Below, in pieces: positions 10,440 through 22,137 of a stretch of DNA of 64,000 nucleotides. Made by a program: the position numbers and the translations under genes. The number at the start of each line of letters is the position of its first letter. The stretch's first letter is position 1. Origin of the DNA: Poecilobothrus nobilitatus. Taxonomy: Eukaryota; Arthropoda; Insecta; Diptera; Dolichopodidae. The stretch spans positions 41,125,445-41,189,444 of the forward strand of contig OX352772.1 in assembly GCA_947095535.1 (NCBI GenBank), given 5' to 3'. The notes beneath the pieces are model-generated. The model made no database searches, had not been told where the DNA came from, and saw only the letters and a program-made list of their open reading frames with translations.

Positions 10440-11550
10440 ACAACTTTATCTATATCATTAATATATATTAAAAATTACAAAACACCAAGTACCGTACCTT
10501 GTGGGACTCCAAGTTCAACATTTATTTGATCTGAAACCGCTCCATTTACTTTTGTTCTCTGTCTTCTTCCTTTTAAATATGATTCAAACCATCTTATTTC
10601 TTTTTGATTAATGCCATATCTGCTTAGTTTATTTAATAAAATGTCACGATCTAGACTCTAGAGTCTCAAATGCTCGTTTTAGGTCCAAAAAAACCGCTAC
10701 TATAATTTTATTATCATCAATCTTCAATTAGTGACTACCAAATTCAATAGTGTTTCGTAGCTATGGTTTTTGCGGAACCCGGATTGATTCTGAGAAATTA
10801 AACCTGTTTTTTCGAAGTAGTTCTCTAGTTGTTTATATACAGGCTTCTCTATAATTTTTAAAAGAATGCTCATCATATTGATAGGACGAAATTCCGAACA
10901 TTTTGTCGTGTTTTTTATTTTTCCAATAGGAACAATCATAGATTCCTTCAAACATTCAGGAAAAACTCCCGTTTTTAATGATGCTTTTACCACTGATAGA
11001 ACATTCTGACAAATTAAGTCGAAAGAAGCGTTTATCTTTTTAACATTACAAAAATTGCTATAATTTTTTTTATTAATCGACTTTATTAATAATTTTAAGT
11101 CTTCTAATGTTAACAGCTTAAATCTGAATTGAGTACTTATATTTCCTATTATATTTTCATATTGTGTAACCGGTATCGATTTATTAACTTCTTCAACACT
11201 TTCAACAAAATATCTTTTAAAATTATTAGCTATTTCTGAATTAACTTTACATTTTTTATTATGAAATTCTACTTCCTTTATTTCATTTTTTGGTTTCTTT
11301 AGAACTAGTCTTTTTATTCTTCTCCACATTGACTTTTGATCAACAGCATTATTAATTTTAGTCTGTATTAACTTTGATTTAGCGTTATTTAATTTATTCT
11401 TATATTTATTTCTTATTATTTTATATTTATTCCATTCTTCATGGCTATTATTAATTACCGAAATTTTATATTGTCTTAATTTTTCGTTTTTAAGTAATTC
11501 TAAATCATCAGAATAAAATTCTGGAATATCAGAAAATACTTGGATATGGT
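10440..11550 (-). pseudogene. LINE copy B: linker and first reverse transcriptase blocks
   Basis: A long minus-strand frame (10724 to about 11550; the apparent extension to 11629 is antisense hAT sequence) reads EEWNKYKIIRNKYKNKL, QKSMWRRIKRLVL, ESMIVPIGKIKNTTKCSEF, RPINMMSILLKIIEK and SQNQSGFRKNHSYETLL. These are the linker and reverse transcriptase blocks 0-2. Between 10430 and 10724 stops interrupt the FLDLKRAFET and VPQGTVLGVL blocks. Compared with copy A it keeps the palm region that A has lost. Confidence 0.8.
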
Positions 11551-12405
11551 AAAACGCGCATAGTTCTTTTGCCAGTTGTTGAACGAATTTTGGAAATATA
11601 TGATCCATTGAAATCTTATTTTCTTTCACAGGATAAATGTCCTAGAATTTCAGAAGAGTTTTTTGAAAGAGAGTCTTCCAAAATTTGGCTTGAGTTTGTG
11701 CACAATCAAGCAGCTCTATTTCAAAATGCTATAAAATTTATTGAAGGTGACAAAATTTCGGTAATTGAAGTAGTGAAATCAAAAATTTCAAAACTCCAGT
11801 GTAAAGAACCCTCAGAAATCAATTTCTTCCGTTCAAAATATTCTATAGTAACACTTCAAAAAGTTCTATAGTAACTGCTTAGATTATTTAAAAGAGTGGT
11901 CGGTACTTTACAATGATCTTGAACATTTTCATTGAGTTATATTAAATCAAGAAATTAATAGGGAAGATGGCAAAAAAAACTCGATCACATTAGTCAACAT
12001 TTTGCAGCCAGTAATGTTTTTGAAAATTATCTTTTTAATGATGTATCATTATTAAAAAAATATACTGATAAAGAAAAAGTTAAATTTTGAGCATCAGTCA
12101 AAATTTCAACAGAGAGCAAATGGTTAAGAAATATTTCATCATTTTGAAATAAACCACATTCCATATCATAATGCATTTAAAAATGTGCAATACGCATTGG
12201 CCTTGAAATTAACGAAGAAATGCCGCGACCGATCACATTTTTTCTACTTTTAATAAAGTGTGGAGATCGGACAAAACACAGTTAAATGTTAAGACTATGA
12301 CAGCCATATTATGTGCAAAATATAATTTAACAAATTCTTGCGAGAAATTTTACGACATTTTAAAAAACGACAGCAATTTCCTCAAATATCAAAAAGAATA
12401 ATTAG
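11550..12405 (+). pseudogene. hAT transposase fragment (C-terminal half)
   Basis: From about 11550 the plus strand reads KTR, LLPVVERILEIYDPLKSYF, then FVHNQAALFQNAIKFIEGDK up to 11871, where stops begin. Later pieces include LVNILQPVMF near 11990-12020 and HIFSTFNKVWRSDKTQLNV near 12235-12290, and the piece ends NSCEKFYDILKND near 12340-12370. Known: the L-x-x-Y/W-x-P-L-K-S-Y-F and F-V-H-N-Q-A-A-L-F blocks are typical of an insect hAT group related to SCAND3/ZBED-type transposases. The N-terminal half is absent; LINE copy B borders it on the left. Confidence 0.7.
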
Positions 12406-13455
12406 TTTTTAAAGATTTATAGGTTTAATATAAGATTTATTATATTTTTTAAGTTTGATATGGATTTTTAAAAAAAATGTTGTTTTAGAAAATAATTTTT
12501 ATGCTTTTAAGAGTTTACTTTAATCTTTAAAATTTTGTTGCCTTCAAATATAATTTTTTCGTTCTTTATAATAAAATTTTGTACCCCTAAGTTTTGTCCA
12601 GATTAGCAAATCTTAAAATTCGATAACCTTAATCTTGTGTCAAAATCAGCTGAGCTAGAAAAATGGTTTCTCTTTTTTTAATTTTTGGGAATGTTCAGAC
12701 AATTTTTTGAAGTTTCTTAAGTCTTGAAAAAAAAAATTCAGTTTATATTTAAAAAAAAAAAATAGGAATACGAGGAAATATAAATTCAAAAATAAGTTCT
12801 AATAATTAAATAAATAAATAATAATTAAGAATAAAAAGGTTAATGACGGCAAAAGGTTGTTTTTAACCTTATTATAGTGAAAATTACAAGGTTCCAATTC
12901 AAAAAGGATATATTACAATATTAAGAATTTTGTTTATTTGGGAAATACATATTATAATCTCTTTTTTTCGGCTGCGGTCTTCTTCGCGAGCGGGCGTATT
13001 TTTGACTTGACTCCTAACATTAAAATTATAATTTGAAAATTTGGAAATTTAGTTATTTCATAATGAAAAATTTTAAATTCGAGTTGTTAAAGGAGTACTA
13101 TATATCGGTTTCTTGCTGTTAAAGTATTTTTCCTGCTGGCTCCTAAAAAAGACTTAAAATTTTTATATGAAACTGTTCGTCTGTATAATATATTTAGTCT
13201 GTGCCTATAATTACAAAAGAGCACCATGTATTACATACTATACATATTATACATGTATTACATATTATACATTAGCTAATTCCAAGTGTAAAGAATATAA
13301 CTAAACTACCTGTTTAATTTGTAAATAAATAAAAATAAAGCAATAGTTTTAAAATTTCTTATACTAAAGTATTTTGCTAAAATTATTTATTCATTAAATT
13401 TTTTGATAAATCTTACTTGAAACTTATAATTGTAACTAAATAAATATAATCATTG
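12406..13455. other. AT-rich stretch without a recognised gene
   Basis: Nothing coding seen. Around 13225-13280 short tandem TATTACATA/TATACATATTATACAT units occur. A small G+C-rich island lies at about 12968-13005. Confidence 0.5.
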
Positions 13456-13552
13456 TTTTTTTTTTTTTTTGACGAGGGTTGGTGGAAAACTCGAAAGTCA
13501 CTAAGAGGAACTGCAACTGATAATTGGGAAAATTGGAATTGGGAAATTTGGA

Positions 13553-14500
13553 TTATGGGGGATAGGTAGGAAAATTTGGAGGGACATTTTGAAGAAAGAT
13601 GTTAATGTTCTTCTTAAACTTAAGTAAATCGTACACATAAGAATTACCAACTTTAGCGAACACATGCAATGGTATATAGTTCCACAGACGGGACGTGCAC
13701 ATGACAAACGAATTTCCATAAGCTGTATTTCGCCATGTTGAAATCTCTACATGGTAGGGATGAACTTCTGCTGCCCGCCTTGTTTCTCGCTGGAAAAGTT
13801 TGAGCGGAGGCATTAACTGTTTTATTTCATTCGAGCAGGTGTTAATCCCTACGAGATATCTATAAAACAAGGTTAGTGACCCAACTGTGCGACGATGACT
13901 GAGTGGAGCGAGCATTGAAGTTGCACTGGGGTCATTGATAAGACGAATAGCTCTGTTTTACACATTATCTAGGTAACCCAGCGCTGTTTGAGGGCCTGCA
14001 GCCCAAATGTGTGCATTATACTCCATTTTCGACCGAATGTACGTTTTATAGATATTGAGAAGATCAGATGCAGAAAAGTAAGTTTTGCAGCGATACAAAA
14101 AACCCAAACATTTAGCTGCATCCTTAGCTATACCAAAAATGTGATTTGACTAAGTCAATTTTTGGTTTATTATGACTAAGTCAATTTTTGATCGATACCC
14201 AATACGTTTAAATCTGTTGAATGCTGCAAAACCTCTCCCTGAAATAATAGGTTGGGAATAGTAGTGTCAATTTTTCATGAGATCAAACAGCATTGTGTTT
14301 TTTTCGTGTTGAAATCAACTCTGTTGACTTCACCCCATTTTTGAATTTTGGCTAAATCGTTATTTAGCTCACTAATAGTGAAATTTTTTGCTGTTATATT
14401 AATCTGGTGATTAGTGTTACAGCGGCTATGAAATTCATAGGAAGCTACAAGGATGCTGTCGTCTGCGAAACAATGGATCGGATTGGAGGTTAAAGAAAGT
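13553..14500 (-). pseudogene. LINE C reverse transcriptase palm, thumb and C-terminus
   Basis: Minus strand: PIHCFADDSILVASYEF around 14440-14490, then, after several stops, KCLGFLYRCKTYFSASDLL, YIRSKMEYNAHIWAAG and AIRLINDPSATSMLAPLSHR. The last 120-residue frame (13553-13915) continues RRTVGSLTLFYRYLVG and HPYHVEISTWRNTAYGNSF, then MCTSRLWNYIPLHV. Known: H-R-R-x-V-x-x-L-x-L-F-Y-R-Y and F-x-x-x-x-S-R-L-W-N-x-L-P close ORF2 of many insect LINEs. The FADD is complete, unlike copies A and B. Confidence 0.8.
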
Positions 14501-15536
14501 AGGTCATTGATAAATATTAAGAAAAGAGTGGGGGATTAAACTGATCCTTGAGGGACACCAGCATTTTTTTTGAATTTGTCAGATGAATATTCATCGACCA
14601 GTACACAAATCATACGATTCGAAACCTAGACCTATTGTTTTAAATTTTGCCAATAAAGCATCATGTCAAACTCGATCGAAAGCCTTAAAAATATCAAGAG
14701 CCACAACATCCGACTCACCAGAATGATGAAGGCTGATGCTTAGCTTCTCACAAAGGTAAGTCATGAGATTACCGGTTAAACGACGTGCTCTGAACCCGTA
14801 TTGAGAAGCTTTTGGTTCACATTTTTCTCCATTACTTTGGAGAGGACCGAAGTTATAGCAATAGGGCGGTAGTTGGAGGGATCGCTTTTATTACCTTTTT
14901 GGGAATTGGGAAAACATGTGCAACTTTCCATTGGGTAGGATGAATACTCGAAGTGAAGGAGAGGTAGAAAAGATTGCGCAGAGGTTTTGAAATACTGGAG
15001 TAGGTATTTTTAAGCACCATGGTGGTTATACCATCTGGACTGACTAACTTATTTGTATCAAAATTTTTCGAGATTTTCATCACCGCCCGCGTCCTAAAGT
15101 AAATTTTTCCAAAGGAGCAGCCAACTCGGGGAACAGAAGGTGGCATCTGAGCTGACTGTGGCACTGTCGAATTAGAGGCGAACTGCTTGCCAAATAAGTT
15201 CGCTTTCTCTCTAGAATCTGATACTGTTTTGTTATTATTATCAACAAGTGGTGGGAAAGAAGATCCTCTAAGGTCTTCTTTTAGACTTTTGGCAAATGTC
15301 CAAAAGGATTTGCTATTCTTTGGCATGTGGATGACCTTACGTTTTAACCCTTGGTTGAACAAGAATTTTTGCTTGTTGATAACTCTCTTGCATCTGTTTC
15401 TCACCACTATATAGTAGACCCTGCGAGCCTCCGATCTATTGTTTTGATACAGCTTAAAAGCCTCCTCTTTTCTAAAAATGGCTTCTTTGCAAATGCGATT
15501 AAACCAAGATTTGGGCCTCCCCTTAACAGATTTCAT
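14500..15536 (-). pseudogene. LINE C linker and first reverse transcriptase blocks
   Basis: The 227-residue minus-strand frame 14853-15536 begins KGRPKSWFNRICKEAI, then YYIVVRNRCKRVINKQKF and FWTFAKSLKEDLRGSSFPPL. It then reads SPDGITTMVLKN and HPTQWKVAHVFPIPKK. After a frameshift near 14860 come SQYGFRARRLTGNLMTYL and SDVVALDIFKAFDRV (14690-14815). These are reverse transcriptase blocks 0-3. The frame is open at its 5' end only because the element is truncated; no genuine start is present. Confidence 0.8.
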
Positions 15537-16080
15537 GGAATGAGGAATGAATTACCTAAGGAATGGAATGAGGAATGAATGAATTTAAAAAACAAACTAA
15601 AAGAATATAAAAATAATTCATGTATAGTGTTTTTAAAATATTTTGCACGAATATAATTTGTTGAAATCAATTAATTTTTCACTTACTACCTATATGAAAC
15701 TCACTTGAACTTTTGTGTGTAATCGTAAACGCTATCATGAGGAAATTTTTAAATTTTATCGCGATTTTAGAAGGAGATAAATATAGTACACTACCAATAG
15801 GAAAGAGGGAGACAAAAAATTAGGTTGTTATAAAATATTATAGCAAGATTTTGACAGCTAAAATTGACATAACCTATTTGACTATTGTTTACTTTTATAT
15901 TAATTGGCGGCTTTTAAAAGAAATTTAAATTAGTTTTACTTAAAACTTAATTTTACTTATGATTGCTGTATTTAATATATTTTAGTTTATGATAGTCAAT
16001 ATTAAAAATAAAAATAAAAAAGTAATAGTCGGTTTGGTTATATTTAAAAAAAAACAGTTAAGTAATAAACTCAAATTTTT
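15537..16080. other. AT-rich stretch without a recognised gene
   Basis: A short GGAATGAGGAATGAAT direct repeat lies at the left edge (about 15538-15585). Otherwise I see nothing. Confidence 0.4.
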
Positions 16081-16219
16081 ATACCCGTATGAACTATGTT
16101 CAAGGGTATAATAAATTTGCCATTACGTTTGTGACACCTTAAAGGAGTCGAGCTAGATATAGTGTCAAAGGTATGGATCGGCTCAGAATCGAATTCTGAG
16201 TCGATTAAGCCATGTACGT

Positions 16220-17935
16220 CCGTCCGTCCGTCCGTCCGCACGATAACTCAAAAAATAAAAGAGCTAGGTTGCTGAAATTTTTTTTACGTCACTTTTGCAA
16301 AATTGTTAGTTTTGCTATTTAAATCCAACATTTTCGGTCGGCGGGTTCGAGTAGCTGCCATACAACTTCTATCTTTATATAGAAATAACTCAATATCTAT
16401 TCAAGCTAGGTTTCTGAAATTTTGCAAATGATGATAAAGTTTTATGGCAACAACTTTTGTAAAATTTGGTTGTGGTGGTGCGGCGGATTCGGGTAGCTGC
16501 CATACAACTTATGCGGTTAAATGAGAATAACTCAGTGTTTATTGAAGCTAGGAATCTGAAATTTAGTAAAGAAGTGTCGAGTTATATGCCAACAACTTTT
16601 GTAAAATTTTTTTGGTCTAGAGCAACCGGTTCAGACTTCTTGCACCTCTTGGAACCTAATGAAGCTAGGCGTCTGAAATTTTGCAAATGATGATCAAGTT
16701 TTATGGCAACAACTTCTACAAAATTTGGTTGTGCTGGTGCGACGGGTTCGGGTAGCTGCCATACAAAATCTCTTTTTAAATGAAAAAAGAACTCAGTGTC
16801 CGTCCGCACGATAACTCAAAAAATAGAGGAGCTAGGAGGCTGAAAATTTTTTTACGTCACTTTTGTAAAATTGTTAGTTTTGCTATTTAACTCCAGCATT
16901 TTCTGTCCCCGGGTTCGGGTAGATGCCATACAACTTCTTTCTTTAAATAGAAATAACCCAGTGTCTGTTCAATCTAGGTATCTGAAATTTTGCAAATGAT
17001 GATCAAGTTTTATGGCAACAACTTCTACAAAATTTGGTTGTGCTGGTGCGACGGGTTCGGGTAGCTGCCATACAAAATCTCTTTTTAAATGAAAAGAACT
17101 CAGTGTCCGTCCGCACGATAACTCAAAAAATAGAGGAGCTAGGAGGCTGAAAATTTTTTTACGTCACTTTTGTAAAATTGTTAGTTTTGCTATTTAACTC
17201 CAGCATTGTCTGTCCCCGGGTTCGGGTAGCTGCCATACAACTTCTTTCTTTAAATAGAAATAACCCAGTGTCTGTTCAATCTAGGTATCTGAAATTTTGC
17301 AAATGATGATCAAGTTTTATGGCAACAACTTCTGCAAAATTTGGTTGTGGTGGTGTGACGGGTTCGGGTAGCTGCCATACAAAATCTCTTTTTAAATGAA
17401 AGAACTCAGTGTCCGTCCGCACGATAACTCAAAAAATAAAGGAGTTAGGAGGCTGCAATTTTTTTTACGTCACTTTTACAAAATTGTTAGTTTTGCTATT
17501 TAACTCCAGCATTTTCGGCCGCCGGGTTCGAGTAGCTGCCATACAACTTCTTTCTTTATATAGAAATAACCCAGTGTCTGTTCAATCTAGGTATCTGAAA
17601 TTTTGCAAATGATGATCAAGTTTTATGGCAACAACTTCTACAAAATTTGGTTGTGGTGGTGCGACGGGTTCAGGTAGCTGCCATACAAAATCTCTTTTTA
17701 AATGAAAAGAACTCAGTGTCCGTCCGCACGATAACTCAAAAAATAAAGGAGCTAGGAGGCTGAAATTTTTTTTACGTCACTGTTGCAAAATTGTTAGTTT
17801 TGCTTTTTAACTCCAGCATTTTCGGCCGCCGGGTTCGAGTAGCTGCCATACAACTTCTTTCTTTAAATGGAAATAACCCAGTGTCTATTCAATCTAGGTA
17901 TCTGAAATTTTGCAAATGATGATCGAGTTTTAATT
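16220..17935. repeat. Minisatellite, period about 307 bases, inside the DINE-like element
   Basis: The word CAGTGTCCGTCCGCACG recurs at 16794, 17101, 17407 and 17714, spacings of 307, 306 and 307 bases. Each unit also has GTAGCTGCCATACAA twice and GGTTGTG-TGGTG-GACGGGTTC. The four right-hand units are very alike; a first, more diverged unit fills 16220-16690. The similarity of the later units suggests recent expansion. Several short open frames in this array are artefacts. Confidence 0.9.
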
Positions 17936-18023
17936 AGTAGTTTTAATAATTCAAAATTTTAAAACAACATAAAACGTAAACCAAATGTTTACAAATAAAA
18001 ATAAATACAGATCCATGTAAAAT

Positions 18024-18202
18024 AAATCAGATCCAATAAATACATAAAATAAATCCAATAAATATAATAAGAAATTCATTGCTGGACGGATGACCCGACG
18101 GGTGGACTACTGGATGACTTGACCGCATCAGGTAATGTTTTGTGTTTATTTGTTACTAATAGACAAGTATTGTTAGATTTTAGGAAACAATTCATAAGCT
18201 TC

Positions 18203-18206
<4 letters not shown>
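18024..18206 (-). repeat. Inverted fragment of the Gypsy LTR
   Basis: The reverse complement matches the start of the LTR at 26004: GTAGAAGCTTATGAATTG, then the GATGACTTGACCGCATC and GGACGGATGACCC blocks, to AATCAGATCC. It carries about 17 extra bases next to a repeated GGATGAC. It ends at CTACA, the complement of the LTR's first TGTAG. It is a truncated second copy of the LTR family in opposite orientation to the element at 22454-26693. Confidence 0.75.

Positions 18207-18233
<27 letters not shown>
18206..18233. repeat. TA microsatellite
   Basis: About 13 TA units directly follow the LTR end (CTACA/TGTAG). Confidence 0.9.
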
Positions 18234-18239
<6 letters not shown>

Positions 18240-18689
18240 TTCTTATACTTTTGATTAATCACTTAATGTTTTAATTCAATTTATGTAAAAACGAGGAAGA
18301 GTGCAGTAGAGTAGACTGTGTCAACTCTGGGATACCCGTATGAACGTAATATATCCTGTTTCTATAAAACTTGATCATCTTTTAAAAACATTCAGAGTTT
18401 TAGTACCGAACCACAGAGATATATTTATGTAAATTGTGGAGTTGTATGATAGCTACCCGAATCTATTGCGCCTAGCTTCATTAAGTTCCAAGAAATGCAA
18501 AAAGCCTGAACCGGCTGCTTTAGACCATTCAAATTTTACAAAAGTTTTTGGCATGCAACTCGACACTTTTTCACTAAATTTCAGATAGCTAGCTTCAATA
18601 GACACTGAGTTATTTTCATTTAAAAAGAGAAGTTGTATGGCAACTATCCGAACCTGTCATATCATCACAACAAAATTTTACGTTTATTT

Positions 18690-19157
18690 AGCTTAAACGT
18701 TAACTGCAACACGACATCAATTAACGATAAGCCAATTGCATCTGTTTCATCCAAACCTAATGCAAGTTTTGTTAATCCTATACTACCTCCTATAGTCAGA
18801 TTAACGAAAAATGCTGTAGCTAATGACGATCATACGTATGTCTTATCACGTTTTAGAGATAAAAAAATATATGAAAATGTAAGGCTCTATTTAGCTTATT
18901 TGCATAAGGAAGATGACGACCTTTGTGTAGATGATAAAACCAAACTCAATATTAAAATTTTTATTGATCAAGAAGGTTTGCCTTCTAACCCAAAGGAATT
19001 AATGAAATTATATGTAAAATATCATGAAGGTTTCGGAGCTTCATCTAAATCGGTTGAAAAAGATTTACAAGCTTATTGTAGTCACCTTAAAAGTAAGAGA
19101 ATCGAGTATTTGCAAAAAATAAGAAAAAGTAGTAATGATTTTTTTCGTTCCCTTTAA
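18690..19157 (+). pseudogene. LINE D ORF1, 5'-truncated
   Basis: The open frame is continuous to the stop at 19157, but the first 15-20 codons of the apparent frame (from 18633) are DINE-like sequence, so the true start is lost. The C-terminal part includes LYLAYLHKEDDDLCVDDKT, FIDQEGLPSNPKELMKLYV and HLKSKRIEYLQKIRKSS. I do not recognise a zinc knuckle or FP domain in what remains. By position it should be the ORF1 (RNA-binding) protein; only its C-terminus is present. Confidence 0.55.
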
Positions 19158-19189
19158 ACTAGTTAAATACAACAACTAGTTTTAAGGAG

Positions 19190-22110
19190 TTAAAATCAAC
19201 AGATAATAAAAGCAATTTTAGTGAAAATCTCAAAATCTTCTACCACAACTGTAGTGGTATGAGAGGTAAGCTAAAGAAATTATATGTTGATGCCAAGTCT
19301 TGTGACTTCAGTGTGCTTGCTATTACCGAAACATGGCTAAACGATTCCTTCATAAATGAAGAAATACTTGACAATAATTGGTCGATTTATAGAAAGGATA
19401 GGGACTTTTTCTCTATGAACTGTTCCCGTGGAGGCGGTGTCTTACTTGCAGTAAATAATAACCTTTCTAGTGTTCCACTAATCACTAGGACGTCCCACAC
19501 TTTTGATCACCAATTTATTAGAGTAAACTTAGGTAATAATTTTATTTACGTAGGAATTGTTTACTTTCCACCTAATTCTGACAATTCCTCATATTCTGAA
19601 TTTTTCGATATTTATCACTATATTATATCTAAAATGAATGAGGATGATTCAATTTTTATTTTTGGCGATTTCAATCGTCCTTCATTATCTTTTATAGAAG
19701 ATGATTCAGATAATTTGTTATTACCAATTAACTTTCATGATGAAATAGATTTTGACATTATTACGGAGTTCTATGGTAATGATTTACAACAAATTATTAA
19801 TTACCCAAATAAAAACAATAAGTGGTTAGATCTTGCATTTTCAAATGCATTTGACAGAGTGGTGGTTAAACTCGCTGATGATGCAGTCAACCTGTTCACT
19901 AACACTCCTCATCATAACGCAGTCATCTTCGAATTTTCTACTTCTTTGCCACTCTTCGCGAAATCTTACAATAATAATGTTGTATATGACTTTTTCAACG
20001 CTGATTATCAAAGCATTAATAATGCTTTATCAATTTTAAATTGGGACGATCTGTTAATACAACAGGATATTTACTCTTCAATTTCTATCTTTTACTCTAA
20101 AATTTTCGACATAATTAACTCCTTTGTGCCAAAAATTCGTAAAAAAGATAAAACAACAGAACCTTGGCTTAATAGAGAAATTAGGACATTGCGTAATCAA
20201 CGCAACAAACTTTACAAAAAAATTAAAGTTACAAAGGATCCTGATGTTAATTTACTGAACATGTACAAGGATCTTGCTTTTGAATTTAAACAGAAATCAA
20301 ATCTAGCATACGATAATTATGTCAATGAAATTGGAAATAAATTAATTATAGATCCAAAAAAGTTTTTTGACTTCGTTAATACAAAACGGAAAACCTATGG
20401 ATATCCAAGTTCAATGTCTAAAGATAATGTTTTTTCTTCTTGTCCTAATGTAATCTGCAATTTCTTTGCAGATTGTTTTCAAAAAGTTTATAGGCCATTA
20501 GATTCGCCTACCAATTTTACATTTTCTAACTCCCATAATAGATCTAATTCAATTATTACAGATCTATATCTTTCGGAAAACGAAATATTTGAAGCAATTA
20601 CCAACCTTGATACAAAAAAAGGTGTAGGACCCGACTTGATCCCACCTTCTTTTTTATATAACTGTGCCAATTATTTGACTCAACCGCTTCATTTTATTTT
20701 TAATCAATCGCTTTCGACAGGCATTTTTCCGAATGCGTGGAAATCTTCTTTTTTAACCCCCATTCATAAAAAGGGTGACAAAGCTTCCGTCGAAAATTAC
20801 CGTGGTATAGCTATCCTATCAACTATTCCAAAATTGTTCGAAAAAATTGTAGTCAGTAAAATAACACCCGTCATAAATTCAAAATTAAACGAACAACAAC
20901 ATGGATGTAGAAAAGGTCGTTCTACTACAACCAATCTTACGGTTTACACATCGGAAATACTAACTGAAATGGAAAATGGTTATGAAGTTGATGCTATTTA
21001 CACGGATTTTAGCAAAGCTTTCGATCGTGTTGATCACAATATTTTGTTTAAAAAACTTGAAACTTTAGGCATTTCAGGTTCTTTCCTTACTTGGCTTTGC
21101 TCTTATCTTACTGAAAGAACTCAAAATATTAAATTCCAAGGTTATTTATCGAACACAATTAATGTCACCTCGGGAGTGCCACAAGGAAGCCATTTAGGCC
21201 CACTTCTATTTAAGATTTTTATTTCAGATCTTTCTAATAAACTAGAAGGTGTACCACATATTGCATTTGCTGACGATCTTAAAATTTACCACGTTATCAA
21301 AAATAGTTCCAATTTTGAATTACTTCAATCAAATTTACATTCTTTACAAGAATGGTGCTTCTACAACAAATTAGAACTTAACATAGCGAAATGCAAGGTC
21401 ATAAGTTTTACACGAAAAAGATCTACAATGCTTTTCGACTATACAATAGATAACATAGTTCTTGAAAGGGTGTCCTGTATGACCGATCTTGGCATTCTTC
21501 TGGACGATAAACTTAACTTCCATCTTCACTATGATCATATGATTTCCAAAGCAAATAAAATGTTAGGTTTTATTAAGAGAAGGGCTAAGGAATTTAATAA
21601 CCCAGCAGTGACAAAAGCTCTTTACTGCTCGTTAGTTCGATCTATTCTAGAATACGGTAATATCGTATGGGATCCAGTGTTTCAATTACATTCCAATAGG
21701 ATAGGATCCGTTCAGAAACAATTCCTTTTGTTTGCCTTGAGAAACCAATTAATCCTATAGACTATTCTACTCTTCCAAGCTACTCTACAAGACTTAAATC
21801 ATTGAATATGTTAACCTTATCTTCACGCAGGCAAATGCTTTCATCCTGCTTTACTTTTGACATCATAAAAAAAAATATTGACGTTCAATTCTTAGTAAAT
21901 AAGGTTAGATTAAACAATGTAGTCAGAAATACAAGAAACACTAAATTTTTACTAGAAAATACACACAGAACAGAATATGGAAGAAATGAGCCAATAAACA
22001 GATGTTGCACTACATTCAACAAACACAGTCATCTTTTTTCACCAGACATATCAAGAAATTCTTTTAAACATAAATTAACACAGAAATTCATAAATGACTT
22101 AATTACTTAA
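19190..22110 (+). pseudogene. LINE D ORF2: AP endonuclease and reverse transcriptase, one frameshift
   Basis: An uninterrupted frame gives 833 residues from the Met at 19259, and can be read further upstream (ENLKIFYHNCSG), so the true start is earlier than that Met. Endonuclease: LKIFYHNCSGMRGK, ITETWLND, RGGGV, FGDFNRPS. Reverse transcriptase: VENYRGIAILS, QHGCRKGRSTTTNL, YTDFSKAFDRVDHN, SGVPQGSHLGPLLF, FADDLKI at 21266-21286, then LGILLDDKLNFHLHYDH and VRSILEYGNIVWDP. At about 21743 one frameshift ends the 833-residue frame; the C-terminus continues at 21802-22110 (PIDYSTLPSYSTRLKSLN, then SLFSPDISRNSF-like). All catalytic residues I can name are present. The GDFN block reads GDFNRPS rather than GDFNAHN, normal for this group. 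Confidence 0.88.
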
Positions 22111-22137
22111 ATTACCTAATTACTTTGTAAACATTTA

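Larger units (their letters stand above)
9480..11550 (-). mobile_element. LINE copy B, 5'-truncated, minus strand
   Basis: Read on the minus strand, the element runs from about 11550 (linker before reverse transcriptase) to a tail of AAATAAATAAATAAAATAAA repeats at about 9485-9525. It is the same family as copy A by residue matches across the linker, the fingers (SGFRKNHSYETLLNLVV against SGFRKFHSCEALLTLVV) and the C-terminus (MYNGLKLYNELP against LYNGLKMFNELP). The 5' end is truncated, as is common after incomplete reverse transcription. It lies beside, and perhaps inside, a hAT fragment that starts near 11550. Confidence 0.8.
13456..15536 (-). mobile_element. LINE C, 5'-truncated, with poly(A) tail, minus strand
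   Basis: The T run at 13456-13470 is the poly(A) tail on the minus strand. Upstream on that strand come the C-terminal ORF2 part (13553-13990), a reverse transcriptase palm with an intact FADD motif at 14458-14469, and the linker plus first blocks (14853-15536). The 5' end is cut near 15536 in the linker. Codon use is less AT-biased than in LINE copies A and B, so it is a different family, of the Jockey/CR1-like group. Several stops and frameshifts make it inactive. Confidence 0.8.
16081..18680. mobile_element. DINE-1/INE-1-like (Helentron) repeat region with minisatellite core
   Basis: Seen: a hairpin ATACCCGTATGAAC-TAT-GTTCAAGGGTAT at 16081-16109, then a GAGTCGATTAAGCCATGTAC block at about 16199-16218, then (CGTC/CCGT)n, then a tandem array to about 17935. 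From 18335 to 18680 related array sequence occurs in inverse orientation, beginning near another ATACCCGTATGAAC. Known: Drosophila DINE-1 starts with a TATACCC...GGGTATA hairpin and carries GAGTCGATCTGGCCATGTCCGTC followed by CCGTCCGTC repeats. Inference: this is the same class of non-autonomous Helitron-related element. It is interrupted by an LTR fragment and cut by a LINE. Confidence 0.7.

Noticed and set aside
11569..11629. N-terminal extension of the minus-strand LINE frame
   Set aside because: The plus strand here encodes a recognisable hAT block, so the first about 25 codons of the minus frame are antisense.
16466..17612. Open frames of 67-75 codons on both strands
   Set aside because: They lie in the 307-base minisatellite and echo its period.
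16220..17935. CRISPR-like array
   Set aside because: Units are about 307 bases without short repeat/unique spacer alternation, and the DNA is eukaryotic.
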